From Rhabditophanes sp. KR3021 (Eukaryota; Nematoda; Chromadorea; Rhabditida; Alloionematidae), in the NCBI GenBank assembly GCA_963281155.1, contig CAUJLY010000001.1, positions 2,604,001 to 2,668,000 of the forward strand: DNA of 64,000 nt, written 5' to 3'. The notes below the pieces were generated by a model. That model searched no databases. It saw nothing but the letters and a program-made list of their open reading frames with translations, and was not told the origin of the DNA. The position numbers and the translations under genes are program-made. Position 1 is the stretch's first letter, and each line of letters begins with the position of its first letter. Shown here piece by piece: positions 46,482 to 57,268 of the stretch.

Positions 46482-49049
46482 CAGAATAACATTATATATC
46501 TCATTTATTATTCAAAAACATTTTTGTATTTGTTTCGAATGTATATAGATGTGTTTGTATGAGTTTACATATTTTGTAAAAACAAAAAACACCTGAAAAT
46601 ATAGTATTCATTTATTGAATACAAAATTTAAGGCTTTGATAAACAAATTATTTATTTCCGTGTATTATAGGGCAAGATCTATATTAAGACCTCCACCATA
46701 GGTGGTACGGAGTTCGGCAGTGACTTAGTAATGATATATTGTTTATTACGATAAAGAAGATTATACAAATTTAAAAGTGAACTTGATTTACCAAAACATC
46801 AAAATAAAAAACAACTTTTTATTTATCAAATTTTAGAGCATTTAAAAAAATTCATATTTAAAGAGGCAGATTTATTCAATTTAATTATGCTAGTATTTAC
46901 ACAAGGTATTATACCATCTTCTTATTCTCCCAGTGCTTAGGAGTGATTATATTTATCTCCCATTTTTATCATAATCTAGTCAAAAGACTTAAAGTATCAA
47001 ATAAAAGCTTATATTATACATTTCGATAGTGAATATAAAACAAATTATTTTAAATTTTCTTCTTCATTTTCAAGTAAATCAGTTTTTCCAAAAACATAAG
47101 GCAAACATTTGGTTCTAAATCAAACAATTCTTCTTATCCTGAATATTATTTTGACAACTTCATAAAAACCCAAAGGAATAATTGCGAATATCAAATTAAA
47201 AAGCGATTGTAAAGCATCTTATAGAAGGCATAAAATATTTATCCAATCAATTTGAAAAAATATCTCTTTGTGGCGATTATTTTAACAATGGTATCTCCTT
47301 TGATCGCAAAGCACCAAAATTTTAACGGCTCATTGAAGAGCACTATTTTTTATCGTTCTAGAAAATAAGGATTATGCAGAATACATGTAAATAACAATGA
47401 TTGGAATTTATTAATTCCTTAATTCAGAGCAGAAAAATACTGGAAACGGGTTCATTTCGATTCCGTTCTTATGTTAACAAAAGAATAATAAATGTATGAG
47501 AATACCGCTCGATCGCATTCTTTTATTGCTTTAGATGACTTTCAATATCCTAAAGCTATGTTGAAGTATCTTACAACATTAATGAATTATCCCTATTTAT
47601 ATTTAAAATATGTACATGCTTTGATTAACGCAAAATTGAATTGTAAATTGTTTAGTTTCGATTTAAATGACGGCAATTACCGTGAATTGTGTTTCCAAAA
47701 AAAGAATAAATAGGGAAGTAAAAAGATCATGAGAAGTAGACAAAAGCAAACTACAGCTCTTGGCAAGTGTTTTAAAGAAAATGATGTGATTTGACAATGG
47801 AATCGCAGTAGACGTCAAGGATGATACTATAAAATACTCTTAGTGTATCAGTTGTAAATAAAAACGACTGTTTGTAAAACTAAACTTCCGCTTGAACCAT
47901 GTGCTTTTAATTTTTTACGTGACTAAAGAAACTATACTAAATAACAATATTCAACCAAAAATACTAGCGTTTCCTATAAACAATAAAAAGGTGGGCAAAA
48001 TTAGATTGAATAGATAAATAAATAAATGTTATGGGTGACTTTTATTTATGGAGGTAATTTAATTGCTCAAGTGTACCATACATTTTGATATTAGATTACT
48101 GCATCCGCAATTTTACATCCAAAACTAGTTCGGCAGACAATGCAATTTTATTCGTGAGGAACACATATTTTTTGCTGATGTTTTCACGTTTATTAAAAGT
48201 TATTAACAAAAAGAAACTCTACACATGTATTTATAAGTCTTTCCGTTTTAAAAACTACTTAAAATATGGAGATAACAATAACTTGACATTTTATTTGTAT
48301 TATTCAACATAAACACAATTCTTTATCACATGTTTTCCAGTTCAACGCGCCACAGTCTGTTGAAAACTTTCCTTTTTGATAAAAAAGTTATGTGAGTATC
48401 TATTTAACATACAAACACATATCTCAAATCCTTTTCAAATATTTATACATGTTTTAAATCGTACCAAAATTGAATGTCACCCCTCGACACCTAAACTATT
48501 TCAGTTGATGACGATATTCAGGTCATTGGCATTATCACATAAAAATATTTAACCGAATAATCTATTTGTTGTCTATTTTCATTCCTTTTACGAAATTAAT
48601 TTTTGACCATTCATTTCAAAAATAGACTCCAATTTACTCATATTCAACACGCTTATATCTACGTAGGTTGCTTACATCATTTTTTGCCTACAAATGTATT
48701 ATTGCTAAATAAATGTATATTCAATGCATTACCTTTAATTTATAATAAAATAATTGACGTAATCACCTATATAATTATACATATAAATATAAGTGGTTGA
48801 AATATGCACAAAAATGATCTGTAGCACACTTTTTAATGATCATTATGAACATTAAATCACTACGCATTTAAATATTAAAAGTATAATATACGACAAATGG
48901 TGACTGAATGTGTGTTATATACTTGTTCATGATAAAATAAGATTTTGGCGACATTCTTTATTGAAGATAATTTAATGGAAAATTGATCAAATGTACACGT
49001 ATAAATTTGAGATGTAATAAATTTTTATTTTTACATAAAATGATGAATA
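46482..49049. other. gene-poor stretch
   Basis: About 2.6 kb, mostly AT-rich. A short GC-richer hairpin-like element (CCACC ATA GGTGG at 46693-46705) stands out. A 73-codon frame at 47492 (MYENTARSHSF...) and other short frames have no recognisable motifs. Confidence 0.45.
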
Positions 49050-49776
49050 ATGTTATTATTAATAAATAAATTGACGCGAAATATAATAAATAAATTGAAT
49101 ATAATTCTGATTATTTATTTAACCCTTTTTAGAACACTTATTTTACAGCAAAATATGATCAAAAGCTCTGCAATATCTCCAATGCCTGATACCAAGTCAT
49201 TGGCATACGCCTCACAAGACTCTAAACAAAAAAGAATATTTGATGAAAATGCAGAAGAGTTTTATCCTGCCCAATGTTGTGAAACATTACATGCATCAAA
49301 TGCCGTTTACCTTTCGACCTTTATGCAGCTTTTCTTTTTTATAATCGTTGGAGTGTTATATTACATGCTTGAGCAAAAAAATTATGTTGCCTCGATAGCT
49401 GTATTTAGGCCCTGTTTGACTTTGTTTGGAGTTCTGAACTTACTTGGAATTTTTTCCGCTGTTGCTGGAGTAATGACAGAAAAACACATTTTGGTCAAAA
49501 TTCAAATAGTTCTATTGACAGGATTGATAACAATCGCTGATGCATGCGCTTTATTTTTAATTGGAATTATGGCTTTAGGTTAGTCAAATTGTATTGTGTA
49601 AATAAGTTACAAATGTTCTTTTAGGATCAAGATCACCAACGGCTGCAGCTTTACCCAGTCAGTTAATTGATGTTAACAAATTCGAAATTTTACTTGGCCC
49701 ATTTTGGATCTACATTTGTGCAATCATTCTTCACATGTGTGCAGCGGTACATGATACATTTCATGATCTTGACTAA
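49050..49776 (+). CDS. four-transmembrane protein, about 226 aa
   Basis: Exon 1 is 49050-49578 and exon 2 starts at 49625 (GTTAGT...TTTTAG, phase 1). Reading through to TAA at 49774-49776 gives 226 aa ending HDTFHDLD. Alternatively a further intron from GTACAT (49747) to TTTTAG (49790) gives a different short tail (GNLLNKIEKVYY...). A cytosolic N-terminal part with CCETLHASN is followed by four hydrophobic segments, PTAAALPSQLIDVNKFEILL in the last loop and FWIYICAIILHMC. The nearer Met (MIKSSAISPMPD) may be the true start because the first 35 residues are hydrophobic and Asn/Ile-rich. Family unknown. Confidence 0.6.
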
Positions 49777-49959
49777 TTTTTTTATTTTAGGGTAACTTAC
49801 TGAACAAAATTGAAAAAGTTTATTATAAAAAAATCAATTAGAGTATGTGAAAAGGACATTTTAACATTTCATAATGTGCTTTTTACATCCACATTCTGAA
49901 AAGTCACTGAGGATAAGTCGGGCAACTGCTAAGTTTGTTTTAGGTCCATGTCTGATACG

Positions 49960-52190
49960 AAATCTACATTAGACTTGCCTGAGTCACTTCTGGTGAGTTG
50001 ACCACGATATTCGTCGATGGGAATAACTTCGACGCTTTCTGCAGTCATCTTGGACGGGTATTCTTTATGTACAACGTTGATCTTCTTTTCTGGAATAATA
50101 CCTTTGTTGAGAAATCTCTCCTTCTTTTAATTTCATTTAATCCACCAACATATTTGATGGAATCTATTGCGGCGTTTTTCAACTTCCATCCTTCAGGAAG
50201 GACAGTCCGATTCAGAAGCAAATAAACACAGCATGCCTTGTCTCCCTCTCTAGCTTTGAGTTGATTCAGTTCATTCTTAATTTCTACAGCTTTAACAAGG
50301 GTTTCTTCTGGAGTATCCGTGTTTTGAATCAGCTCTTTGGGTACTTCAATTTTATCGTTTTCACCGGTTTCATAAAGTTGATCAGACATGTATTGCCCAA
50401 CTAGCTCAATTTCTTTGTGACTAAACATATTAACAAGTCGTCTGAAGCAGTGGCGAATTTCAAGTTGGTTGAAGAAGGATTTGCTATAATTATACAACGT
50501 TACCCATTTTTGCAAATGTAACTGATAGTTTGCCTTAGATTTTATGTTGAAAAAGCCAATTGTTTTCGAATATTCATATATTTTCGAAACTTCAGGTGAC
50601 ATCTTAAGGTTTTCATTAACTGCAATGGCCAATTCAGACTTATGATTAACGAATCTCTTATCTTGTCATCTGCTCCACCGATGTACCAGAAAGCGTCCAT
50701 AAAAGCATAGACGAAATGATCCCTAATTAACTGCTTACCGTCTTGTTCAAACTTTTTCAAAAGAAATTTGTTAACTTAATCTTCAAAACCATTGGATCGA
50801 AATAGTGTCACGTGGTCAGACGATGCGAATCTTTTCAAGCAATTGTGGACAACAGTATTTCTTTTTCTTGGACTCGGTGTTGCATTTAATGACTAACCCC
50901 AAAAAATATCTTGATCTCCTAGTTCACTGTAAACAACCAACATCTTCTTGGGAAGTTGGACGAAGAAGTGAAAATGATGTTGGATGGCATTCTTAACTAT
51001 ATTGAAAGTGCGGCTTAAGTTACTAATAAACAGACTTTACTTTTGATTCTCTTTCTTGGCAAAAAAGATTCCATAGGTCACAGTTCTTTTGGCATTCTCA
51101 GGCAAGCTGTCAATGAAATCAGCATATAAATTACTCGCTTTCTCAGCCAACGAAAGTCCGTTGACGGCGTTTACCAACTTGATTAGTTCGATTTGACATC
51201 ATCAGAAGGTAAAGGTATTGGAGACAACTTGCACTTCACGGACATTAGTATTCCAACAAAGGCATTTCTTAAGTTTCCTCATTATTGGCTGTGTAACATA
51301 AGTTATTTATAAAATTCCATAAATAATTTGCCATGATGGTTTTCGAATTACTGAAACTTGTTCGATATACACCAGTTATTTTCACCCTTCAAAATATAAA
51401 TAAGACAGATTCGTTCTACGTCAATCCAGGAGCTAAGATATATTTGATAAAGACTTTAAATAAATTTTCTCCTTCCTTAGTCGTAATATCGGTTGGTGCT
51501 ACATACAGTTTTTTGGCTAGCAAGTTGAACAGATTGTTGAATAAATCATTTAGTAATTCATGATTTGAGAAAAAAAGTTCCTGCCTTTGAACGGTCTTGT
51601 TAGCAATGCATATTTTCTTGACCGTCAATACTGATTCTTTAGACTACAATGTATTAACTTTAGTCATTCGGGAAAGTTTTACAGCTTGACTTAGAGTAAA
51701 AGTTACCACTTCTTTATTACCTTCGGTGTCTTGATTTGAAGGAATCTAAAAAGATTATATATAGGCATATTAAATAGTAGCTTACGCCGTCAACTTTCAT
51801 ATGAACAGTTACATCACGATAACTATAGCTGGTTTCAAACAAGTGTCCGAATTCTCATTTGACGTTGAATCTCCGACCTTTCAACAAGGGACTTTAGCAT
51901 CAGTAACGGGAGTTGACCTTCTTATGCTAATTCTTGGCAAGAATGCATCCATCGGTTCAACTTCTTAGTAGCTTCAAGAACCTTTATGATTTGATAGTCA
52001 TTGTCAACATCTTTTCCAAAGTAAACGCGATAATAATATAAATTTGGAGTTACCAGCAATAGCATGATTCTTATTTCTTGTCAGAGGAAGGCTTTTGTCA
52101 TCAGTACAACTTTTTTCGGCTAGATGGTGTAAGACTGTTGATTTTGACTAATTGAGATAATCTGCCAGCCACTTCTTCCATTTTAGAATA
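49960..52190 (-). pseudogene. long decayed gene, identity unknown
   Basis: The minus strand shows protein-like stretches in changing frames with many stops between: MEEVAGRLSQLVKINSLTP (near 52180), YYYRVYFGKDVDNDYQIIK, SYSYRDVTVHMKVDG then IPSNQDTEGNKEVVTFTL across a good intron (51.75-51.79 kb), VLTVKKICIANKTVQRQELF, SLAEKASNLYADFIDSLPEN (about 51.1 kb), HFVYAFMDAFWYIGGADDK, a 195-codon open part with GDKACCVYLLLNRTVLPEGW (about 50.2 kb), and an end with ESVEVIPIDEYRGQLTRSDS stopping near 49.94 kb. The order is colinear, so one large multi-exon protein once lay here. I cannot name its family. Frequent frame changes mark it as a pseudogene. Confidence 0.55.
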
Positions 52191-54807
52191 ATAAAACACC
52201 GATTGAAATGATGTTGAGTATTAAAATTAATAACAATAATTAATATACGTTAAATTTGATGTCAATATACACGTAAATAGCCTGAGCTAGCATTCAAATT
52301 TGATAGCACGAATCCTAGCGAACTGTTGGTATGGTACCTCTTTAAATTTATTAGTAAATATTATGACGTACAAATAACTAGCATTCAGCTGAATACAAAA
52401 TTAATAACAAAAAATGCTAATCTAAAACCTAATTAACATACTGTATCAGGATTGATGTGTTTTAACGGAATAAACAAGAGATACTCTCACTTTTTGAGTG
52501 AAAAAAGTAAATACACAAGGTTAACTCAATCTGCAATGAAGAACATGAGACGTACAAGAGCTGATGACGAGGTATAAATTTATTCATAAATATTTTTCAA
52601 TAATAATAAATATATCGCTTGATTTATAATTTCTCAATAACATTTTTAATAAATATATGTACATCGTTTATTTAAAACTTACCATAACAACAAGGAACTT
52701 CATCTTCCATCCAAATAGTATAATCCAACTAGATTGTCCTTTTAAATTTTTGAGCAATGCCAATTAATTTTAACACTCACAGCAAATCTAAATGATTACC
52801 AAATTGATAGTGCAAGAAGGTGGAAATCAACGTTTTTGAATGCAATTTGCAATTAATGAATTGTGATGTATGCATTTATCAAGTTAGGTAAGTAAAGGTT
52901 GGCATAATTATAGTTTACAAAGTTGTATTCATATAAATCATCATTTAGCCTTGTTCTACGACTTAACGTTTTATTTTGCAATATAATAAGTGAAGTGAAA
53001 TGATTAAAGTGAGGTTTATAAGTCGCTTAAAATAACGGACTTATACATATATATAGTGACTGCAAAGTGTATATAATAACATCTACAAGAATTGTTGGAA
53101 AAAGTCAAAATAAAGATTACTAGCAAATACTGACGTAAAAATGAAAACAGTTTAATAGGAATCATATAAAACTAATCTAACTAAATAACAAAAAGCAATC
53201 TTGGTAAATTAAAACTTGGTGGCAAAAGCTTCCTGGGAAATCACTATAATTTCTACCCAAATGGAATTTTCCTTTTCAATATATCATAATACACCTTCTT
53301 CAACAGTGTTATCATTCATTTTTATACACGAAACATTAAGTGTACACTTTTTTTAAAAGACTAAATATATCAGGTCTTGCAATTGATCACCATTTACCGG
53401 TAAGTTTAATGCAAAATTAGCCTTAAAAATAGCCTTGACAAAAAGTAATATTGTTGCGTCTTCTGGCGTTCATCTAAGATGATTTACCCTTTTTTCAATA
53501 CGCATATTCTCCGTTTGCACTTAAAGTAGCTCACAACATTACACTCCAAGTTACTTATCAACACTTTTTTCATTGCGAATTAGATGAACCATCTTTTTTA
53601 TCTATACATTTTTACCCAAACCAACTTTTTCTTACGCAAAAAGATATAACTATGTCTGAGATTCTTTACAATTTTGAAAAGGCCGTGCGTCTAGCCGTTG
53701 GTTGCCTCCTGAAATAATAATTTTACGTAAAATCAGACATAAAAAGTGAATTTGACGATCCATTTTTTCATTACCTTTTAAATGTACCACTAGGTGTTTA
53801 ATATTGTTTAATTTTATTTAATACCACTACAGATATAATATGATTAACCCATGATGTAGTTCTAACAATTTTTTATCAAGTAACAGCTATAAGATAAATT
53901 TACACATCAATATTAGGTAAAAATATAGGTGAATATAAATGTGGCATCTATTATATAAGTGATGTAAGCATGTATTTTTAAATCCAAAATATTAAAATCT
54001 TGACATCCCTGTTTCTTTAATATATGTAATTATTCCAGAACTAACACCCTAAAACAAAAAGCAATTTTCTTCATCTTCAAATCACATGAACTACTTTTTA
54101 TACGTTTGTGCATATACACTTTCTGTCTCCAAATTCCATAACCTTTTCAATGTAAACTAAGAAGACAAAATATATTACACAACTTTCTCGTCAGGTTAAT
54201 TTTGATTATAATTGTGTATATTGTTTATTTAGTCTTAAAAAATAATTATTAATATTTAAAGAAAATTTTAATTCAAGCAACCTGTTACTTTCAAGAGTAT
54301 CACAAGACGTAGTAAATGATTGACCCTAGGTTTATTTGATGTTTCCTAAAGACAAAATAGTATTTTTTCCTTTTTTAATAGAATTTCCTCAAATTCTCGC
54401 ACCTGGAGACTTGTTTTTGCATTTTAACTTGATTTTACCATAACAAATAATATTTTTGTAATATTTTTGATGTCGTTTATACCAAATAATTTTTAATTTG
54501 TAGCATTAATATTGCGTGTCTTTTTATAAACGAAAATAAATGCCGGGTTGCGTGTTCTAGCATATACCTTACCTCAGATTTCTAATTAAGAATTTCGCAA
54601 CAACTGCGTAAAGGCAAAGTTTGTCATTATAAGATAGGCTAGAAAAAGGCTGGGTTAGGAAATGGGGATATACTACTTTTAATTTTGTATATGCTTATAT
54701 AGCCATAAGCCGATATCTATTGTTAATTCATTCGTTTTTTTAGATAAAATCTTTGCCCCTAAATAAAAATATTTTCGAGAATATTTTGACAAATCTAGTA
54801 ATCTACA
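52191..54807. other. intergenic, no firm gene
   Basis: About 2.6 kb upstream of the ODR-7-like gene, probably including its regulatory region. A 40-codon ATG frame at about 52455-52577 (MCFNGINKRYSHFLSEK...) next to a weak donor, and MSEILYNFEKAVRLAVG at about 53652, are isolated. Confidence 0.45.
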
Positions 54808-56106
54808 ATGAGCAATTTTTCCAACTGTATATCAGTTGCTACTTCAGTCGACCATCATCATGATACGGTGGGTGTTACTAATTCAGTTGGTTCATCAAAC
54901 ATAACATCCAATTTATTCGGTCATGATTTTAACCAAAATTCGATTATCGACGGTCGTGAACAGCTAATTAATCAACTTACCAAAAATGTTTCAAAGACAT
55001 GTGATGTAAGTGAGCAATCTAATTGCAGGGAAGTTAAAAATAGTTTTATGGATCTTCCCATTTCTAACAATAATTCTTCCTTCAACTATAATTTTGCTAC
55101 TGATATGGGGAACTCCATCACCAGTTTGTTTGCTTTAAAAGGATCACCCAGTGATTTTGACAAGGGATCATCAAGTTTGACAATGTCCCAAGACTGTTTC
55201 CATACCGACTTTGATTCCAATTTTTATCATAATCAAGGATATGGAAATAATGAGCTACTGCAGTTAAGAAATCAAGCCACTGCTTATAGCAGATATAGTG
55301 CTTTTAATCCCGTGGAACAAAGCCAAACCGAACATAATGATTTCAATAAGCAGCTTCTGAATATGAAAACATTCAATCACCCTCATTTTAATTCATTTCT
55401 TAATCCTACTTCCTTTCACAATAGCCACCACGGATACTATGGAAAGCCCGACATACATCAAACATTCTCAGGGTATGCTTTTACTGACACCCGATTATCT
55501 CGTCAGAATATGCCCGTTTCCATACCTCCGCCGCCCACTGTTTTGACTAATGACAAGATAATTTCCCTCCCAAAAAATGTGCTTTCTCCCGGCCAAAGAA
55601 GTGACTCCGGGATATCAGGAATATCACCAAAATCAAATAATTCCCGCGACTCAAAGAATTGTGAATCTGAGATATGCCGCGTTTGTGAGGTCAATATTTG
55701 TAATGGAACTCATTTTTCCGCACGAACATGTAGTTCTTGCGCGGCTTACTTTAGACGCTCCATTTCAGGTCAGAAGACTTATGCATGCAAAAAGAATTCT
55801 AATTGTTTGCCAACAATCTCCAAAACCAATGGATACAACAAAATTTGCCGTCATTGTCGACTTGAGCGTTGTTACGCAGCAGGAATGAAAGCAGAAAGTG
55901 TCCAAAAGAAGCGTACTGACGCCATCAGGATAAAGGCTACTCGACTAACAGAACAATCTTTAACCATCCAACAAGCAAGGGATTTTGACAGAGTTGACAA
56001 GTATGAAGCATCTTTTAGTGGTCATGCTATAAGTCACCACCACCGCCAAAATTATCTTCAAAACTCCAATTACAACCACTTTTATGGGCACCATCTTCAA
56101 ATGTAA
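54808..56106 (+). CDS. LBD-less nuclear receptor, ODR-7-like architecture, 432 aa
   Basis: Single open frame without introns. A long Asn/Ser/His-rich N-terminal region of about 285 residues includes a polyproline spot (SIPPPPTVL) and a Ser-rich PGQRSDSGISGISPKS stretch. The C-terminal DNA-binding domain (about 290-360) has finger 1 CRVCEVNICNGTHFSARTCS, SCAAYFRRSISG, and finger 2 CKKNSNCLPTI...KICRHCRLERCYAAGM. All Cys are present, and the P-box is CSSCAAY. Only about 70 His/Asn-rich residues follow, so there is no ligand-binding domain. A C-terminal DBD with no LBD is the layout of C. elegans ODR-7, which specifies AWA olfactory neuron identity; orthology is inferred from architecture only. 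Fits a locus rich in chemoreceptors. Confidence 0.85.
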   Translation: MSNFSNCISVATSVDHHHDTVGVTNSVGSSNITSNLFGHDFNQNSIIDGREQLINQLTKNVSKTCDVSEQSNCREVKNSFMDLPISNNNSSFNYNFATDMGNSITSLFALKGSPSDFDKGSSSLTMSQDCFHTDFDSNFYHNQGYGNNELLQLRNQATAYSRYSAFNPVEQSQTEHNDFNKQLLNMKTFNHPHFNSFLNPTSFHNSHHGYYGKPDIHQTFSGYAFTDTRLSRQNMPVSIPPPPTVLTNDKIISLPKNVLSPGQRSDSGISGISPKSNNSRDSKNCESEICRVCEVNICNGTHFSARTCSSCAAYFRRSISGQKTYACKKNSNCLPTISKTNGYNKICRHCRLERCYAAGMKAESVQKKRTDAIRIKATRLTEQSLTIQQARDFDRVDKYEASFSGHAISHHHRQNYLQNSNYNHFYGHHLQM

Positions 56107-57268
56107 TTTGACATTGCGAGAATTTATTTGGCTGATCTCACAACTAGTTTATCGTATAATCTTTTTTAACGTGCGTATTGCTTTTGTCATATATGTTTTT
56201 CCATATTTGACACAAAAAATGTCTTTGAATACGGTAGAGAAATAAAATTATATTTTTATGTATGTGTAGTAAGCATCAACTCTGTATAAGCAGTACTTTG
56301 TTTGTTATATTTATTTAATCATATTAAACCACAAAGTGCTGATCATTGGTCTGATTTCTGAAATAAAATGAGGTAGGGATTATTAATTTGATGATTGGTT
56401 AGCCCGGATTATCTCTAGTACAGCTAAAGCATAGTTTAGCCAAATTGAATTTAACAAAAATAGAATATTAAAAACATTTCCTCAGATTCTTTAGGTATTA
56501 TTAGTAAATTTCCTATAAATTTTCAAGAATTAAATCGAATTTAAATACTAACAAAAATGAAGCTTAACTATAAATAATACTTAAATGATCTTATGTTATT
56601 AATGTGTGTTTAATGCATGTTCTATAAATAATTTTTTAAAAACAAGAGATATGATTGCACATTTGCCGTTCACATGAATAAAGTAACAAGAATGAAATAT
56701 TGAAAGTGTAAATTACAGTGATAGTTCCTTCTCTTTAAAGGATATATCACTATGAATTTAGATCAAATAAAGCTGTACTGAACTTATACTTTGAATGTTC
56801 TAAATTTTAGTGAAATTTGCACGTATAAATGTTCGTTGGTGTAATAGTCCTATTATCAAAAAAGAAAGTGACCTGTATCAAGATGAACCATAACTTTAAT
56901 AAACAGTTTGTTCGGCTGACAAAGAAAACGAAATAGATGTCATCCTTAACATAATTTTTTACATTTAGAAAGTTACAATTATCTTTCCTAGTTAGAAATT
57001 GTTTATATAAAAGATCAAATAATATTTAATGTAAAGTTATGTATGTTAATAAATCTTATAAATGTGTATATGAATTGTATGACTATGTCATTTTTTAACC
57101 TTATTAAAGTGATTTATATTCCGTTGTTTTTACTTTTATATACAATGGATTTTAATGTGTGGTTAAAATTTATTACACGGCCAACTTGTTTTTGAAAATT
57201 TCAACTATACCACATTTCTAATGCTACTTTTTTTAGATATTATCAAATAGATTGTTTAATTATAGACC
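56107..57268. other. intergenic, presumed promoter of the MLT-10-like gene
   Basis: About 1.2 kb without coding frames. Confidence 0.45.

Noticed and set aside
47492..47713. 73-codon frame MYENTARSHSF...
   Set aside because: Has an ATG but no family resemblance, no promoter or exon partner; insufficient support.
53652..53717. Short frame MSEILYNFEKAVRLAVG...
   Set aside because: Only 21 codons, no donor or acceptor linking it to other exons.
55577..55888. 103-codon frame in the nuclear receptor region
   Set aside because: Alternate-frame shadow of the DNA-binding domain coding sequence.
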